Positions 29,142-38,845 of a stretch of DNA of 64,000 nucleotides are shown here, in pieces. The notes under the pieces were generated by a model. It was not told the origin of the DNA. It was given only the letters and a program-made list of their open reading frames with translations, and searched no databases. The translations under genes and the position numbers were made by a program. This DNA comes from Pseudomonas sp. RSB 5.4 (GTDB taxonomy: Bacteria > Pseudomonadota > Gammaproteobacteria > Pseudomonadales > Pseudomonadaceae): contig NZ_CP146986.1 of NCBI RefSeq assembly GCF_037126175.1, forward strand, positions 2,756,501-2,820,500, written 5' to 3'. Position 1 is the stretch's first letter; each line of letters starts with the position of its first letter.

Positions 29142-31601
29142 TCAACGGAACGTGCCAGGCGCCTTGAACAACAACGGCTGCGGTCTGGCGGGCCGACTTT
29201 GCAAACTGTCGCAGGTAAACAACTGCGGGCGTTCGATGACATAACCCTGAGCGTAATCCACCCCGATTTCAAGCAATGCCTGCTCGATCTGGGTTGTCTC
29301 GACAAACTCGGCAATTGTCTGCTTACCCATGACATGCCCGATGTGATTGATCACTTCGACCATAGCGCGGTTAATCGGGTCGTCCAGCATATCCTTTACG
29401 AAACTCCCGTCGATCTTCAGGAAGTCTACAGGCAAATGTTTCAAATAAGCGAATGAAGACATTCCGGCACAAAAGTCATCAAGGGAGAAGTAACAACCTA
29501 AGCCTTTGAGTTCATTAATAAATCGAATTGCACTCCCGAGATTTGCAATTGCACTGGTTTCAGTAATTTCAAAACAAATCATTTCAGGTGGTATGGCGTA
29601 AACAACAAACTGTTCACGCAGGAAGTGCAAGAACGCGTCATCTCCGATAGTAATGCCTGAAAGATTAATCGCACACATTGCCAACGGACCTTCATGTTGT
29701 TCGGCAATACATTGGGCAATGACTTTAAAAACATTCTCGACGACCCAACGGTCCAGTTGACTCATCAGGCCATATCGTTCGGCCGCCGGGATGAAACTGT
29801 CCGGCAGGATCATCCGCCCGGCCTCGTCATGCAGACGCAAGAGTATTTCGATGTGCCCGCCGCCCTCCGCCGTGGAACCCAGCGGAGCGATTTCCTGGGC
29901 ATAAAGGCAGAAGCGGTTTTCTTCCAGTGCCATGTGCAGGCGCTGCACCCAGGCCATTTCGCCGAAGCGCAGCGACAGTTCGGAATCATCGGCGTGATAG
30001 ACCTGCACCCGGTTGCGGCCCTTTTCCTTGGCCATGTAGCAAGCCATGTCGGCCGCGCGCAATGACGCTTCGAGGGTGGTCGGGGTCTGGGCGATGTGCA
30101 CCAGGCCGATGCTCACAGTGGTCAAAAACGGCCGTCCCTTCCACACGAAGTGCAGGTTCTGAACGGTCTGGCGCAGGCTCTCGGCGATTTTCTCGGCGGC
30201 ATCCGGGGCGCAGTTCTCCAGCAGAATGCCGAACTCGTCGCCACCCAGCCGCGCCAGGGTGTCGCTCTCGCGCAAGCCCGATTGCAACAGGGTGCAGATA
30301 TGCCGCAGCAACTCATCGCCGGCGGCGTGACCACAGGTGTCGTTGACCAGTTTGAACTGGTCCAGATCAAGGAACATCAGCGCATGCCGACCGGGCTGGC
30401 GCGTCAGGTTGTGCAGGGCCTGCTCCAGGCGATACTCGAATTCGCGGCGGTTGGCCAGACCGGTCAGGGCATCGTGGGTCGCCTGCCACGACAAGTTGGC
30501 GATGTACTGCCGTTCCTGAGTCATGTCATGCAGCACCAGCACCGTACCGATAACCTTCTCGGCATTGCGGATCGGCGCGCCCACCAGCGTCACAGAAACC
30601 GTACTGCCGTCCAGGCGCTGGATCAGCTTGGAGTGCTCGCTGCCGCCGACCAGTTGGCCGCTGAGAATATGCTCGATCAGCGTCAGCCCTTCGGCCTGCG
30701 CGTTGTCGTCCAGGAGATTGAACAACGCGGCCAGAGGCAGCCCCGCTGCGTGCTCGGACTTCCAGTGCGTCATGGCTTCGGCCGCAGGGTTCATGTAATC
30801 GATCGCGCCGTTGACATCGGTGGTGATCACCCCGTCGCCAATCGATTGCAGAGTGATGTGCGCCCGATCCTTCTCCAGCTGCAGCGCCTGGGCAAAGGCA
30901 TGGCGCTGCTTGAGCAGTTTGTGGGTGCGCAACAATGCCAGCACGATCAACCCCAGCGCTGTGGCCAGGTTGGTGAACAACAGCAGGCGCAGGATCATCC
31001 GCGAGCCTTCGCCCAAGGCATCGCTGAACGCCTTGGCCGCCGGCGTCACACCGTCGTTAATGGCAAAGATCTGCGCTTTCCAGTGCTGGATATCAGCCGG
31101 CGTCGCGATGTTTTCGCTGATGCCCTGATGCATCTCGCGCGCGACATTGTCCAGTTGCACCAGATAGGCGTCGCCGATGGTCCAGCGGTCGATCGCGGTT
31201 TCCAGATAACTGAAATGACGAAAATTGAGGTACAGCCAGATCAGGCTCGACACATCATCAGGATGGTTGCCGCCCTTGAGGATCCCCTCCCGTGCTGCCT
31301 GCAGATCCGGCGGCTGGCGATCCAGCGCCAGACGCAACTGGTGACCGCCCTGAGGCACGGCAATCGCTTCCTTGTATTTGAGGAAGATCGCCTCGTCGCG
31401 GCTGTCGGCATACAGGTTCAGGTAATAGATGGCGTCCTTCTGGCCCTTGGACCAGAGACTCTCGCCGGCGACATAGCCGCGAACGGCCGACAGGACGTAC
31501 AGACTCACGCCCCCCAGTAAAGCCTGAAATAACACGACGGCAATAAATGGCCAGACGATGCCCAACAACCGTGGCGTTCCGAGAGTCCTTTTTTGCTTCA
31601 T
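29142..31601 (-). CDS. Membrane GGDEF-EAL c-di-GMP signalling protein with PAS domain
   Basis: 819 residues from the ATG at 31601 (MKQKRTLGTPRLLGIVWPF), with AGGA five bases upstream. Two membrane helices (about 12-35 and 213-235) flank a periplasmic sensor region. A PAS domain follows near 260-370 (SIGDGVITTDVNGAIDYMNPAAEAM). Next is a GGDEF domain with intact GGDEF at 453-457 and an RESD I-site just before it. The EAL domain begins with E585 in HIEILLRL, and contains DDFCAGMSSFAYLKHLPVDFLKIDG. Key EAL residues appear largely retained, although DDFG is DDFC here. It could make, degrade, or merely bind c-di-GMP. The tenA-like gene follows on the same strand. Confidence 0.9.
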   Translation of the reverse strand: MKQKRTLGTPRLLGIVWPFIAVVLFQALLGGVSLYVLSAVRGYVAGESLWSKGQKDAIYYLNLYADSRDEAIFLKYKEAIAVPQGGHQLRLALDRQPPDLQAAREGILKGGNHPDDVSSLIWLYLNFRHFSYLETAIDRWTIGDAYLVQLDNVAREMHQGISENIATPADIQHWKAQIFAINDGVTPAAKAFSDALGEGSRMILRLLLFTNLATALGLIVLALLRTHKLLKQRHAFAQALQLEKDRAHITLQSIGDGVITTDVNGAIDYMNPAAEAMTHWKSEHAAGLPLAALFNLLDDNAQAEGLTLIEHILSGQLVGGSEHSKLIQRLDGSTVSVTLVGAPIRNAEKVIGTVLVLHDMTQERQYIANLSWQATHDALTGLANRREFEYRLEQALHNLTRQPGRHALMFLDLDQFKLVNDTCGHAAGDELLRHICTLLQSGLRESDTLARLGGDEFGILLENCAPDAAEKIAESLRQTVQNLHFVWKGRPFLTTVSIGLVHIAQTPTTLEASLRAADMACYMAKEKGRNRVQVYHADDSELSLRFGEMAWVQRLHMALEENRFCLYAQEIAPLGSTAEGGGHIEILLRLHDEAGRMILPDSFIPAAERYGLMSQLDRWVVENVFKVIAQCIAEQHEGPLAMCAINLSGITIGDDAFLHFLREQFVVYAIPPEMICFEITETSAIANLGSAIRFINELKGLGCYFSLDDFCAGMSSFAYLKHLPVDFLKIDGSFVKDMLDDPINRAMVEVINHIGHVMGKQTIAEFVETTQIEQALLEIGVDYAQGYVIERPQLFTCDSLQSRPARPQPLLFKAPGTFR

Positions 31602-31774
31602 GAGGTCCTTTGCGCACGCACTGTCATCTTCAAGGGGAGACCGCCAGAGCCAGACCGGGGGGCGACCCCTTCCAGCAAGCCAGGACATTTTCAACCGGCG
31701 ATACGTATGTACCGCACCCGCTGTTCGCCATGCTTCGACACTGACGGCTTTCAATCATTCCAGAGCCGTTTTCC

Positions 31775-34700
31775 ATGCAGCCACCTTCCGCCACGTTGCA
31801 ACGCCATACTGCCCAACAGAGCGAATACAGGGCAATGATCACCGCCCTGCGCGCCGTCATCGACGCTTCAGCGTCAGTGGAGACCTACTACCTCACGCCC
31901 CAGACACATTCACGCCTGGGTACTGCACACGACCAGGCGCAAAACCTTCTGCAAGCGCTGTTCGAAGACAGCGCCGAACCGCTGTTGGCGGCTCACCTGC
32001 AAGCGTCCAGAGGATCACTGCTGCAAGTCGACGCCGCAGCCGGTCACTGCAGCTTTTCCTTCAACCGTCCCGATGGCAGTTCCGCCCGCTACGCCATCGA
32101 GGATGTCACCCGGGCCTCCAGCACAATTCAAGAATTTCAGCGAGCGTTGCTGAGTATAGGCGCACACCTGCGTTCCGACAGGCTGCTGCCGTTGTCACAA
32201 CTGCTGCGTGAGTCCGGGTTCACATTTGCGGACGCACCAGACGCCACGGCACTGGCCCGGCTGATCCGCAAGGTCGAAGAACAACGCGCCGGCCACCGAC
32301 TGAATCTGCGACACCAGCCGGCGCTGACGGTACTGATGAGCGACGATGACAAAGCCGCGATTCACGACCTGATTGGCGACTGGCTTACCGGCAAAGCCCT
32401 GTCGGCCATCGACAGCCTGGCCGGCGAAGTAACGCCCCCTTTCACCCGTCAGCAACTGGAACAACAGCCCGCCGCCTGCCTGGAACGCCTGCTCGACACG
32501 CCCAAGGCGCGCGAACTGGGCCAGCGCCTGCTGCAGAAACTGCAATGGTATGGCGCGCGGCCCGATGAACCGACCGCCCCCGATATCGGCCTGCGTTTAC
32601 TGCTCGAAGCGTTGTGCCTGTGGTACGAACTGCCCGGCGAAGGCAGCTCGACCCACGTGGCCGGTTTTGCGCTGGAACAACGCGCTCACTACGGCACCAG
32701 CTACGCCGCCATTCGCCGAGACTTTTTACAGCACCTGGAGGATTCTCACCGAACCTCGACCCCGACCGAAAAACATCTGCTGGGATGGGTATGCCTGACG
32801 AAGTTCGGACTGGATTTTCAAGTGCGCGATATTCCTGACGACCTGCCGTACGCCAGCTCGGTGGTCTGGGTCAATTTCGTGCATGGCGTGCACCTCGCCC
32901 ATGCCCTTGATCCACAGTTGCCGGAACATCTGAGCTTTCAGCAACTGGTCGATCTGCCGCTCAACAAAAGCGAAAACGCCAGCACCGGCCTGCAAACCCT
33001 GATCGCCATGACCCGAGTGACTGCCGCACAGACCTGGACACTGGCCACCGGCGCCCAGACGGCAGTGACCGAGACATCCGGCGATGGCGATCACGCGGCG
33101 CTGCAAGCGCTGGAAGACCACAAGAAGCAGATGAACACGGCGATCCTGCAACTGGACATCGAGCCGCCCCGGCGACTCGCCCTGGCAAAACAGCAACTGG
33201 ACAAGGCGCTGGCCAACGAGCTGTACGATCACACGGCGATTCGCCTCAAACGCCACCATCCTTCAGCGCCCAACCGTAGCCGGCGCAGCATTATCGATAC
33301 CCCGGATGTGGCATTGCCCACCTGGCCGCTGCTGGAGGTCTATGCCGCCGGTGGGTTGAGCAGCGACACGCGCTGGTATGTCAGCCACGATGGCCGCAGT
33401 GCCAGCGAATGGATCAGCCTCAACGCAGCAGGCAAACTGCAAAGCGGCTTCATCAATACCAACCAACCTGGCCGCCCCATTTCCCGATTCCCGAGCAACT
33501 GCACCCTGCCCGAGATCAAGGCCTTGTTCGAGCAGCAGTTCGACGACTATCGGAGCAAGACCCGCAAGGCCTATGAATATCTGATCAAGTCGCTGCTGGT
33601 CACACTGCCGTGGGCTGACCGCCAGGCACTGGAGCACGGCGAAGTGAGGATTCTCGGCCTCCGCGACCCGACATGGCACATCGAATCTCACCTGGAAACA
33701 CTGGAAAACATCCTGCCTTACCGGGCCCGCATGGGCTTCGTGCTGCAGGCGACGTATCAGGGCCCGCCACAATTCTACGAATGCCTGCCACGCGCCGGCA
33801 TCATTCGTAAACGCCCGGATCTGGATGGCACACATGTTGGCGGTCTGTTATTGCCACCCCTACCGCCCAAACGTGGACGTACCAAGGGCCAGAGCATCAC
33901 CCGCATCGTCGCCCGCCGCCTGCCATTCGATCGAGAAGCCCACTGGAACGGTTCGACACCCGCCCCCGACGCCAAGTGCATCGCCATCCTCGAACCGCTG
34001 GGCAACCCCCTCCCCGCTTCGCTGATCCCGGCGGCCCATCACGACAGTTCGCCGAACCTGAGCTTCACCTCGCCGCGCGCGGTGAAAATCGCCGCGTCCA
34101 TTGCGACCGAGTTGTTCTATGTCGATGAGCAGGCGCTGCGCAGTGAGGCTTGGGGTGACACCGGTTTCGAGCGCGACAGCCGCAAAAAGCACTGGATTCA
34201 TGCCCTCAAGGGCTTTATCCCGTTCTGGGGCAGTCTTGAAGACCTGCAGTCGGACAGTCCGGGAAAAGTCGCACTGGGCGTGCTCGGCCTGTTCCTCGAT
34301 ATCGTCTCGTTCGCGATTCCCTTGGGCAAGTTCGTCGCCGGCAGCATTCGCCTCGCTGCCGTGGCCGGGAAAATGGCGATTCGCGTCGCCCTGCCACGCA
34401 TGGCGCAATTGTCAAAAAACCTGCTGATTTCGAGCTTGAGAAACTTCAATCCGCTGGACGCTGCGCCTGCTTTGCTCAAGCTCGGTGGTCGAGGCGCGAT
34501 CGGTGCAGTGCGTGCGGTGGCGCATCTGGAACACCGTGCCATGGCGCGGCTGAAAAGGCTGGCCGGCAAAAGCGCTGACTATGACCTGCTGCACCGTCTG
34601 CCCCATGCACTGGATGCCGGGCGCTGGAAAGCGCTGAACCCTGCCGATCATCTGGCCATGGTCAGGGGCGTTGACGATGTGCCGGTGCGCAACGTCGGCG

Positions 34701-36397
34701 GCTCGCGGTATCACTTGCTCGATCCGCTGTCCGAGCGCCCTTATGGGCCGCGGTTGCTCGCACACGAGCATGATTTTTCGCTGGGACGCTCGCACTACAG
34801 CGCCGTGAAAAAAACCGACGATCAGCTCGATATCGAACTGGCGCCGAATACCCGCATCGAGCTTGTCCCCGAGGCTGGCGGACGCACCACGGTCTTGATC
34901 GATGATGTGCCCTATCGACTAGACGGCGATGAACTGCGCCGGGTCGATCTGCTCGATGACAGTCGGCACTGGACGCTGCTGCCGTGCCGGATACGCCGCG
35001 CACCGGGCGCGGGCGACTGCCGCGTCAGCTACATCACCGCCGAACCCGCTCCGACCCCCGCCCTCGGCACGATCGACAAGGAAAAGGGTTACGCGCCATG
35101 GTTCGGCGAGCGGGTTTCGGAGCCGGGCGCCCTGCCCCGGAAAGACGGAACGTTCCTGGCGGTCGATGACAAGCTTTATCAGATCATCGATAACCGTCCG
35201 AGGCTGTTCACCGGCGATCTGCGTCGGCTGGGCTTCAAGCAGGTCAGGCTGGTACCGAGGCAACAGATCCAAGCCACGTTGCAGTTTCGCAAAGGCATTT
35301 ATGCGCGGATAAAAACCGGCGGCACCTATGACGGGATCAATGACTCACATCAGGTTGGTGCGGTGCTGATGCCGGCCATCGATGACTCGGCCTCCTACGT
35401 TTTTTTCCGAATCAACAGCCAGGAGTACTACCTGGCCACCATCGCCAAGGGTCAAAAAGCGCCCGATCAATTGACCTTCAGGCGCCTGACGTCGCAAGAG
35501 CTGGCCGACGGCACCCTCGGTGCGGAACTGCTGACCGTCTACACCGGCTCGCTGCATGCCAACAACATGGTGCGCATCCATGGTCTTGAATCAGTCGAGC
35601 GCGCGATGCGCACCATGGAGCAGATCGCGATCCCCATCGGCACCACGGCCATTCCAGCAAACAACATGAAATGGCTGAAGGTCGACACCAGCCCGGGCGA
35701 GGCGCTGATGTTCGATCACTCGACACGGATGATCGTCACCCGGCTACCCGAAGGTGCCGTCACGTGGGCGCGCAGCAAGGAAGCGCCCGAAGCCTTTCGG
35801 CAGAAAACCGCAGAGATTTTCGACACGTTGTTTTTGTCACCCACAATCAACCCGGCCAACAGCAACGCGGCCCTGCGCATCGACAGTGCCATGCAGAAAC
35901 TGCACAACTTGTTGCCCGTGCGTGAGCGGCCGGTCAACGCACGTAACATCGCCTATGCCGAAGTCACCACGGCCAGCGGCAAACGGGAGATCTACGTCAG
36001 CGTGTCCGGCGCTCAAGGCAGCACCCAGCGTCTGCCGTTGTTTCGCCACATGGGTGCCAATCATGTGCGGATCGGTGAAACCACTTACATCAATATCGAC
36101 TACAACCCGACCTTTCCACGAACCTCGCTGGAGGTCACCGAGCAAGGGCAATTGCTGGCCGTGCCGCTGACCATCAAGGACTTGAAAAGCTATCAACCGA
36201 CGCAGACCAGTCGGCCGACCTCACTGGACAGCGAAAGCAAACTGATCAGCGTGCTACGCGAGAAATACCCGGTTCCTACAGAGATCCGCGCGGTCGACAT
36301 CGCGACGACCATGCGCCCGTGCGAATCCTGTTCGGTGGTGATGAAGCAGTTCGGACACGACGGCGGCGAGGCGGCGTTGCAGGTGCTGTGGGGCTGA
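31775..36397 (+). CDS. Giant DUF6543-type protein with C-terminal deaminase-like toxin domain
   Basis: 1,540 residues. The N-terminal two thirds resemble the large Pseudomonas proteins with a dermonecrotic-toxin-like DUF6543 region, judged from general features. A hydrophobic stretch at about 830-873 (LGVLGLFLDIVSFAIPLGKF) could insert into or cross a membrane. The C-terminal part, from about 1,388, carries a deaminase-type zinc signature: D1485-S-E1487 in LDSESKLISVL and P1515-C1516-E-S-C1519 in MRPCESCSVVMKQF. This pairing is that of cytidine-deaminase-like toxins, some of which use D instead of H before the glutamate. No N-terminal signal peptide is seen. The start is uncertain, as no strong ribosome-binding site precedes 31775. 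Its stop abuts the stop of the convergent ABC gene, and no immunity gene is visible on either side. Function is inferred. Confidence 0.75.
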   Translation: MQPPSATLQRHTAQQSEYRAMITALRAVIDASASVETYYLTPQTHSRLGTAHDQAQNLLQALFEDSAEPLLAAHLQASRGSLLQVDAAAGHCSFSFNRPDGSSARYAIEDVTRASSTIQEFQRALLSIGAHLRSDRLLPLSQLLRESGFTFADAPDATALARLIRKVEEQRAGHRLNLRHQPALTVLMSDDDKAAIHDLIGDWLTGKALSAIDSLAGEVTPPFTRQQLEQQPAACLERLLDTPKARELGQRLLQKLQWYGARPDEPTAPDIGLRLLLEALCLWYELPGEGSSTHVAGFALEQRAHYGTSYAAIRRDFLQHLEDSHRTSTPTEKHLLGWVCLTKFGLDFQVRDIPDDLPYASSVVWVNFVHGVHLAHALDPQLPEHLSFQQLVDLPLNKSENASTGLQTLIAMTRVTAAQTWTLATGAQTAVTETSGDGDHAALQALEDHKKQMNTAILQLDIEPPRRLALAKQQLDKALANELYDHTAIRLKRHHPSAPNRSRRSIIDTPDVALPTWPLLEVYAAGGLSSDTRWYVSHDGRSASEWISLNAAGKLQSGFINTNQPGRPISRFPSNCTLPEIKALFEQQFDDYRSKTRKAYEYLIKSLLVTLPWADRQALEHGEVRILGLRDPTWHIESHLETLENILPYRARMGFVLQATYQGPPQFYECLPRAGIIRKRPDLDGTHVGGLLLPPLPPKRGRTKGQSITRIVARRLPFDREAHWNGSTPAPDAKCIAILEPLGNPLPASLIPAAHHDSSPNLSFTSPRAVKIAASIATELFYVDEQALRSEAWGDTGFERDSRKKHWIHALKGFIPFWGSLEDLQSDSPGKVALGVLGLFLDIVSFAIPLGKFVAGSIRLAAVAGKMAIRVALPRMAQLSKNLLISSLRNFNPLDAAPALLKLGGRGAIGAVRAVAHLEHRAMARLKRLAGKSADYDLLHRLPHALDAGRWKALNPADHLAMVRGVDDVPVRNVGGSRYHLLDPLSERPYGPRLLAHEHDFSLGRSHYSAVKKTDDQLDIELAPNTRIELVPEAGGRTTVLIDDVPYRLDGDELRRVDLLDDSRHWTLLPCRIRRAPGAGDCRVSYITAEPAPTPALGTIDKEKGYAPWFGERVSEPGALPRKDGTFLAVDDKLYQIIDNRPRLFTGDLRRLGFKQVRLVPRQQIQATLQFRKGIYARIKTGGTYDGINDSHQVGAVLMPAIDDSASYVFFRINSQEYYLATIAKGQKAPDQLTFRRLTSQELADGTLGAELLTVYTGSLHANNMVRIHGLESVERAMRTMEQIAIPIGTTAIPANNMKWLKVDTSPGEALMFDHSTRMIVTRLPEGAVTWARSKEAPEAFRQKTAEIFDTLFLSPTINPANSNAALRIDSAMQKLHNLLPVRERPVNARNIAYAEVTTASGKREIYVSVSGAQGSTQRLPLFRHMGANHVRIGETTYINIDYNPTFPRTSLEVTEQGQLLAVPLTIKDLKSYQPTQTSRPTSLDSESKLISVLREKYPVPTEIRAVDIATTMRPCESCSVVMKQFGHDGGEAALQVLWG

Positions 36398-38215
36398 TTA
36401 CAGGCGCTGCAGATGGCCGTAGAGTTTGGCGTAGAGGCCACCATCGGCGATCAGTTGCTGGTGGCCGCCATCCTCGGCCACTTGCCCGCCATCGAACACC
36501 AGCACCCGATCCGCCTGCTTCACCGCCGACAGGCGATGGGCAATGATCAGCGTGGTGCGGCCGCTGAGAAAACGCGCCATGGCCTGATGCAGGTTGTATT
36601 CGGTGGCAGCATCGAGGGCCGAAGTGGCTTCGTCGAGAATCACCACTTTCGGCTCGGCGAGGATCATCCGTGCAATCGCCAGGCGCTGGCGCTGACCGCC
36701 GGAGAGGCGTACGCCGGCGCGACCGACAATGCTGTCCAGACCGTCGGGCAAGGCGCGGATGGTCGCTTCCAACTGGGCGATTTCCAGCGCCTGCCAGCAG
36801 GCTTCGTCGCTGCGGGTGCGGCCCATGGTCAGGTTGGCGCGCACGCTGTCGTTGAACAGCGCCGGATGCTGCAACACCACCGCGACGTTTTCGCGAATCA
36901 GCTCCAGGCCGATTTCCTGCTGGGTCGAACCACCGAAACGGATGCTCCCGGACAACGGCGTGTACAGCCCCAACAACAGTTGCACCAAAGTGCTTTTGCC
37001 GCCGCCGCTGGCGCCGACAATCGCAACTTTCTCACCGGGGGCGATGGACAGGTTCATCTGATCCACCACCAGCTCATCGCCGTAACCGAAGCTCAACCCC
37101 TGCACCTCAATGCCCACGGTTTCCCGACCCTTGAACGGATCGACGCCGCCCGGGTATTGCGGTTCGTCAGCCCGCGCCAGCAGTTCGTTGATCCGCGCCA
37201 GCGCGCCGCCCGCCGCGTAATAGGCGTATTGCAGATTGAGCAGTTGCTCGACCGGGCCAATCATGAACCACAGGTAGCTGAACACCGCGAGCATCTGGCC
37301 GATCGACAGGTCGGAAAACAGCACGGTGAGCATCGCAGCCGCGCGGAAGATGTCGATGCCGAACTGGAACAGCAGACCGCTGGCACGGTTCGAAGCGTCG
37401 GTTTTCCACTGCGAGTTGACCGCATAATTACGCACTTCCTGCGCGCGCAGACCGAGGCGGCCGAGGAAGAAACCCTGACGGTTGCCGGCCCGCACTTCCT
37501 GGATGGCATCGAGGGTTTCGCTCAGGGCCTGAGTGAAGCGCGAGGTGCTGTCGTTCTCGAGCTTCTTCAGGTGCTTGACCCGTTTGCCCAATTGCACCGT
37601 GGCGTAGATCACCAGCGGGTTGAACAGCAGGATCAGCAGCGCCAGCTTCCAGTGCATCCACATCAGGATGCTCGCGGTGCCGACCAGGGTCAGCATCGCC
37701 ACCAGAAAACGGCTGAGGGTTTCGCCGACAAACTTGTCGAGGGTGTCGAGGTCGGTGACCAGATGCGTGGTCACGGTGCCGCTGCCGAGGCTTTCGTATT
37801 CGCCGAGGGAAATCCTTTTCAGGCGCTCGATCAACCGCACACGAATGCGGTAGACGATGTCCTTGGCCAGCCGCGCAAACAGCCGCGCCTGCAACACGCC
37901 AAAGCACAGGGCACTGCAACGCAGGGTCAGAGTGACCACCAGCATCAGGCCGATGTAGCCCGCCGCCTGTTGCCACATCGACGGCAACACATGGTTCATG
38001 ACTTTCAACGCAGCGTCGCCATGGCCGAGCAGGACTTCGTCCACCAGCAAGGGCAGCAGCAACGGAATCGGCACGCTGCACAGCGTCGCCAGCACGGCCA
38101 CGCCGTTGGCGATCCACAGGGATTTCTTGTGATGTAGCGCCAGACGCCGGACTTCTGCCCAGCTCAGCCGGTCGACACGCTTTACGGCTGGCGTGTCATC
38201 GGCCAGGTCAGGCAC
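36398..38215 (-). CDS. ABC-type exporter, fused permease and ATPase
   Basis: 605 residues from the GTG at 38215, which overlaps the DsbA-like stop by eight bases and has GGAG upstream; an in-frame TTG at 38242 is the less likely alternative. About six membrane helices lie in residues 25-310. The ATPase has Walker A GASGGGKST, signature LSGGQRQRLAIAR and Walker B VVILDEATS, followed by the H-loop IIAHRLS. This is the homodimeric type IV exporter layout (MsbA/multidrug-like). The substrate is unknown. It is the last gene of trhO-dsbA-ABC on this strand. Whether it has any role in export of the adjacent large toxin-like protein is unknown; the genes converge, so no operon links them. Confidence 0.88.
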   Translation of the reverse strand: MPDLADDTPAVKRVDRLSWAEVRRLALHHKKSLWIANGVAVLATLCSVPIPLLLPLLVDEVLLGHGDAALKVMNHVLPSMWQQAAGYIGLMLVVTLTLRCSALCFGVLQARLFARLAKDIVYRIRVRLIERLKRISLGEYESLGSGTVTTHLVTDLDTLDKFVGETLSRFLVAMLTLVGTASILMWMHWKLALLILLFNPLVIYATVQLGKRVKHLKKLENDSTSRFTQALSETLDAIQEVRAGNRQGFFLGRLGLRAQEVRNYAVNSQWKTDASNRASGLLFQFGIDIFRAAAMLTVLFSDLSIGQMLAVFSYLWFMIGPVEQLLNLQYAYYAAGGALARINELLARADEPQYPGGVDPFKGRETVGIEVQGLSFGYGDELVVDQMNLSIAPGEKVAIVGASGGGKSTLVQLLLGLYTPLSGSIRFGGSTQQEIGLELIRENVAVVLQHPALFNDSVRANLTMGRTRSDEACWQALEIAQLEATIRALPDGLDSIVGRAGVRLSGGQRQRLAIARMILAEPKVVILDEATSALDAATEYNLHQAMARFLSGRTTLIIAHRLSAVKQADRVLVFDGGQVAEDGGHQQLIADGGLYAKLYGHLQRL

Positions 38216-38843
38216 AGGCGGCGCGCTCCAGCCAGCGACCAAGCAGCGGCGAGAGTTCGCTGAGCGGTTGATAGCCGTTGGTCAGCAGCGCCAGTTGGCC
38301 GTTGCGCTCGGCGAGCAGGGTCGGGAACCCGGCGATGCCCAGATCCTGCACCCAGCTGAAATCAGCCTGAGTGGCTTTGTGCTGATCGGCATGATCGAAC
38401 AGCGCGGCAAATTCGATACGTGGCACGCCGGCCTGCTCCGCCAGCTCGACCAACACGCTGGCCTGGGTGACATCGCGGCCTTCAGCGTAAAACGCCTGCT
38501 GGATCAGGCCGACCAGTGTCCACGCACAATCCGGCGCCAGACTGCGCGCGGTGACGATCGCCCGGCAGGCTGGCTCGGTGTCGTAGACGAAACCGTCGGG
38601 CAACGCGCCGTCGAATTTGAACGGCTGGCCGGTGGCCTCGGTGACCGCTTGCCAGTGCTCGAGGATGTAGCGCCGCGTGGTCGGTTCCAGCGCCGCACCG
38701 CTGCCGGTGCGCAGCCCGCCGACCACCAGGTGCAGCTCCACTCCGGCTGCCTGCGCCTGCTCGACCAAGGCCTTGGCGACCGGGGCGAAACCCCAGCACC
38801 AGGAACACATCGGGTCCATCACATAGAGCAGGCGCGCAGACAT
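38208..38843 (-). CDS. DsbA-family (FrnE-like) thiol oxidoreductase
   Basis: 211 residues of the thioredoxin-fold DsbA/2-hydroxychromene isomerase group. The active-site pair is C13-S-W-C16 in VMDPMCSWCWGF, right at the N-terminus with no signal peptide, so it is probably cytosolic. The conserved cis-proline segment lies in GIAGFPTLL near 175. Such FrnE-like proteins act as disulfide isomerases or oxidoreductases, but the substrate of this one is unknown. It starts two bases after the trhO stop, using GAGG inside the end of trhO as ribosome-binding site, and overlaps the ABC gene by eight bases. Confidence 0.85.
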   Translation of the reverse strand: MSARLLYVMDPMCSWCWGFAPVAKALVEQAQAAGVELHLVVGGLRTGSGAALEPTTRRYILEHWQAVTEATGQPFKFDGALPDGFVYDTEPACRAIVTARSLAPDCAWTLVGLIQQAFYAEGRDVTQASVLVELAEQAGVPRIEFAALFDHADQHKATQADFSWVQDLGIAGFPTLLAERNGQLALLTNGYQPLSELSPLLGRWLERAACA

Positions 38844-38845
38844 GA

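Noticed and set aside
36193..36444. Possible small minus-strand immunity gene over the end of the deaminase gene
   Set aside because: Composition and residues are those of an antisense shadow, and it overlaps two real genes without a ribosome-binding site.
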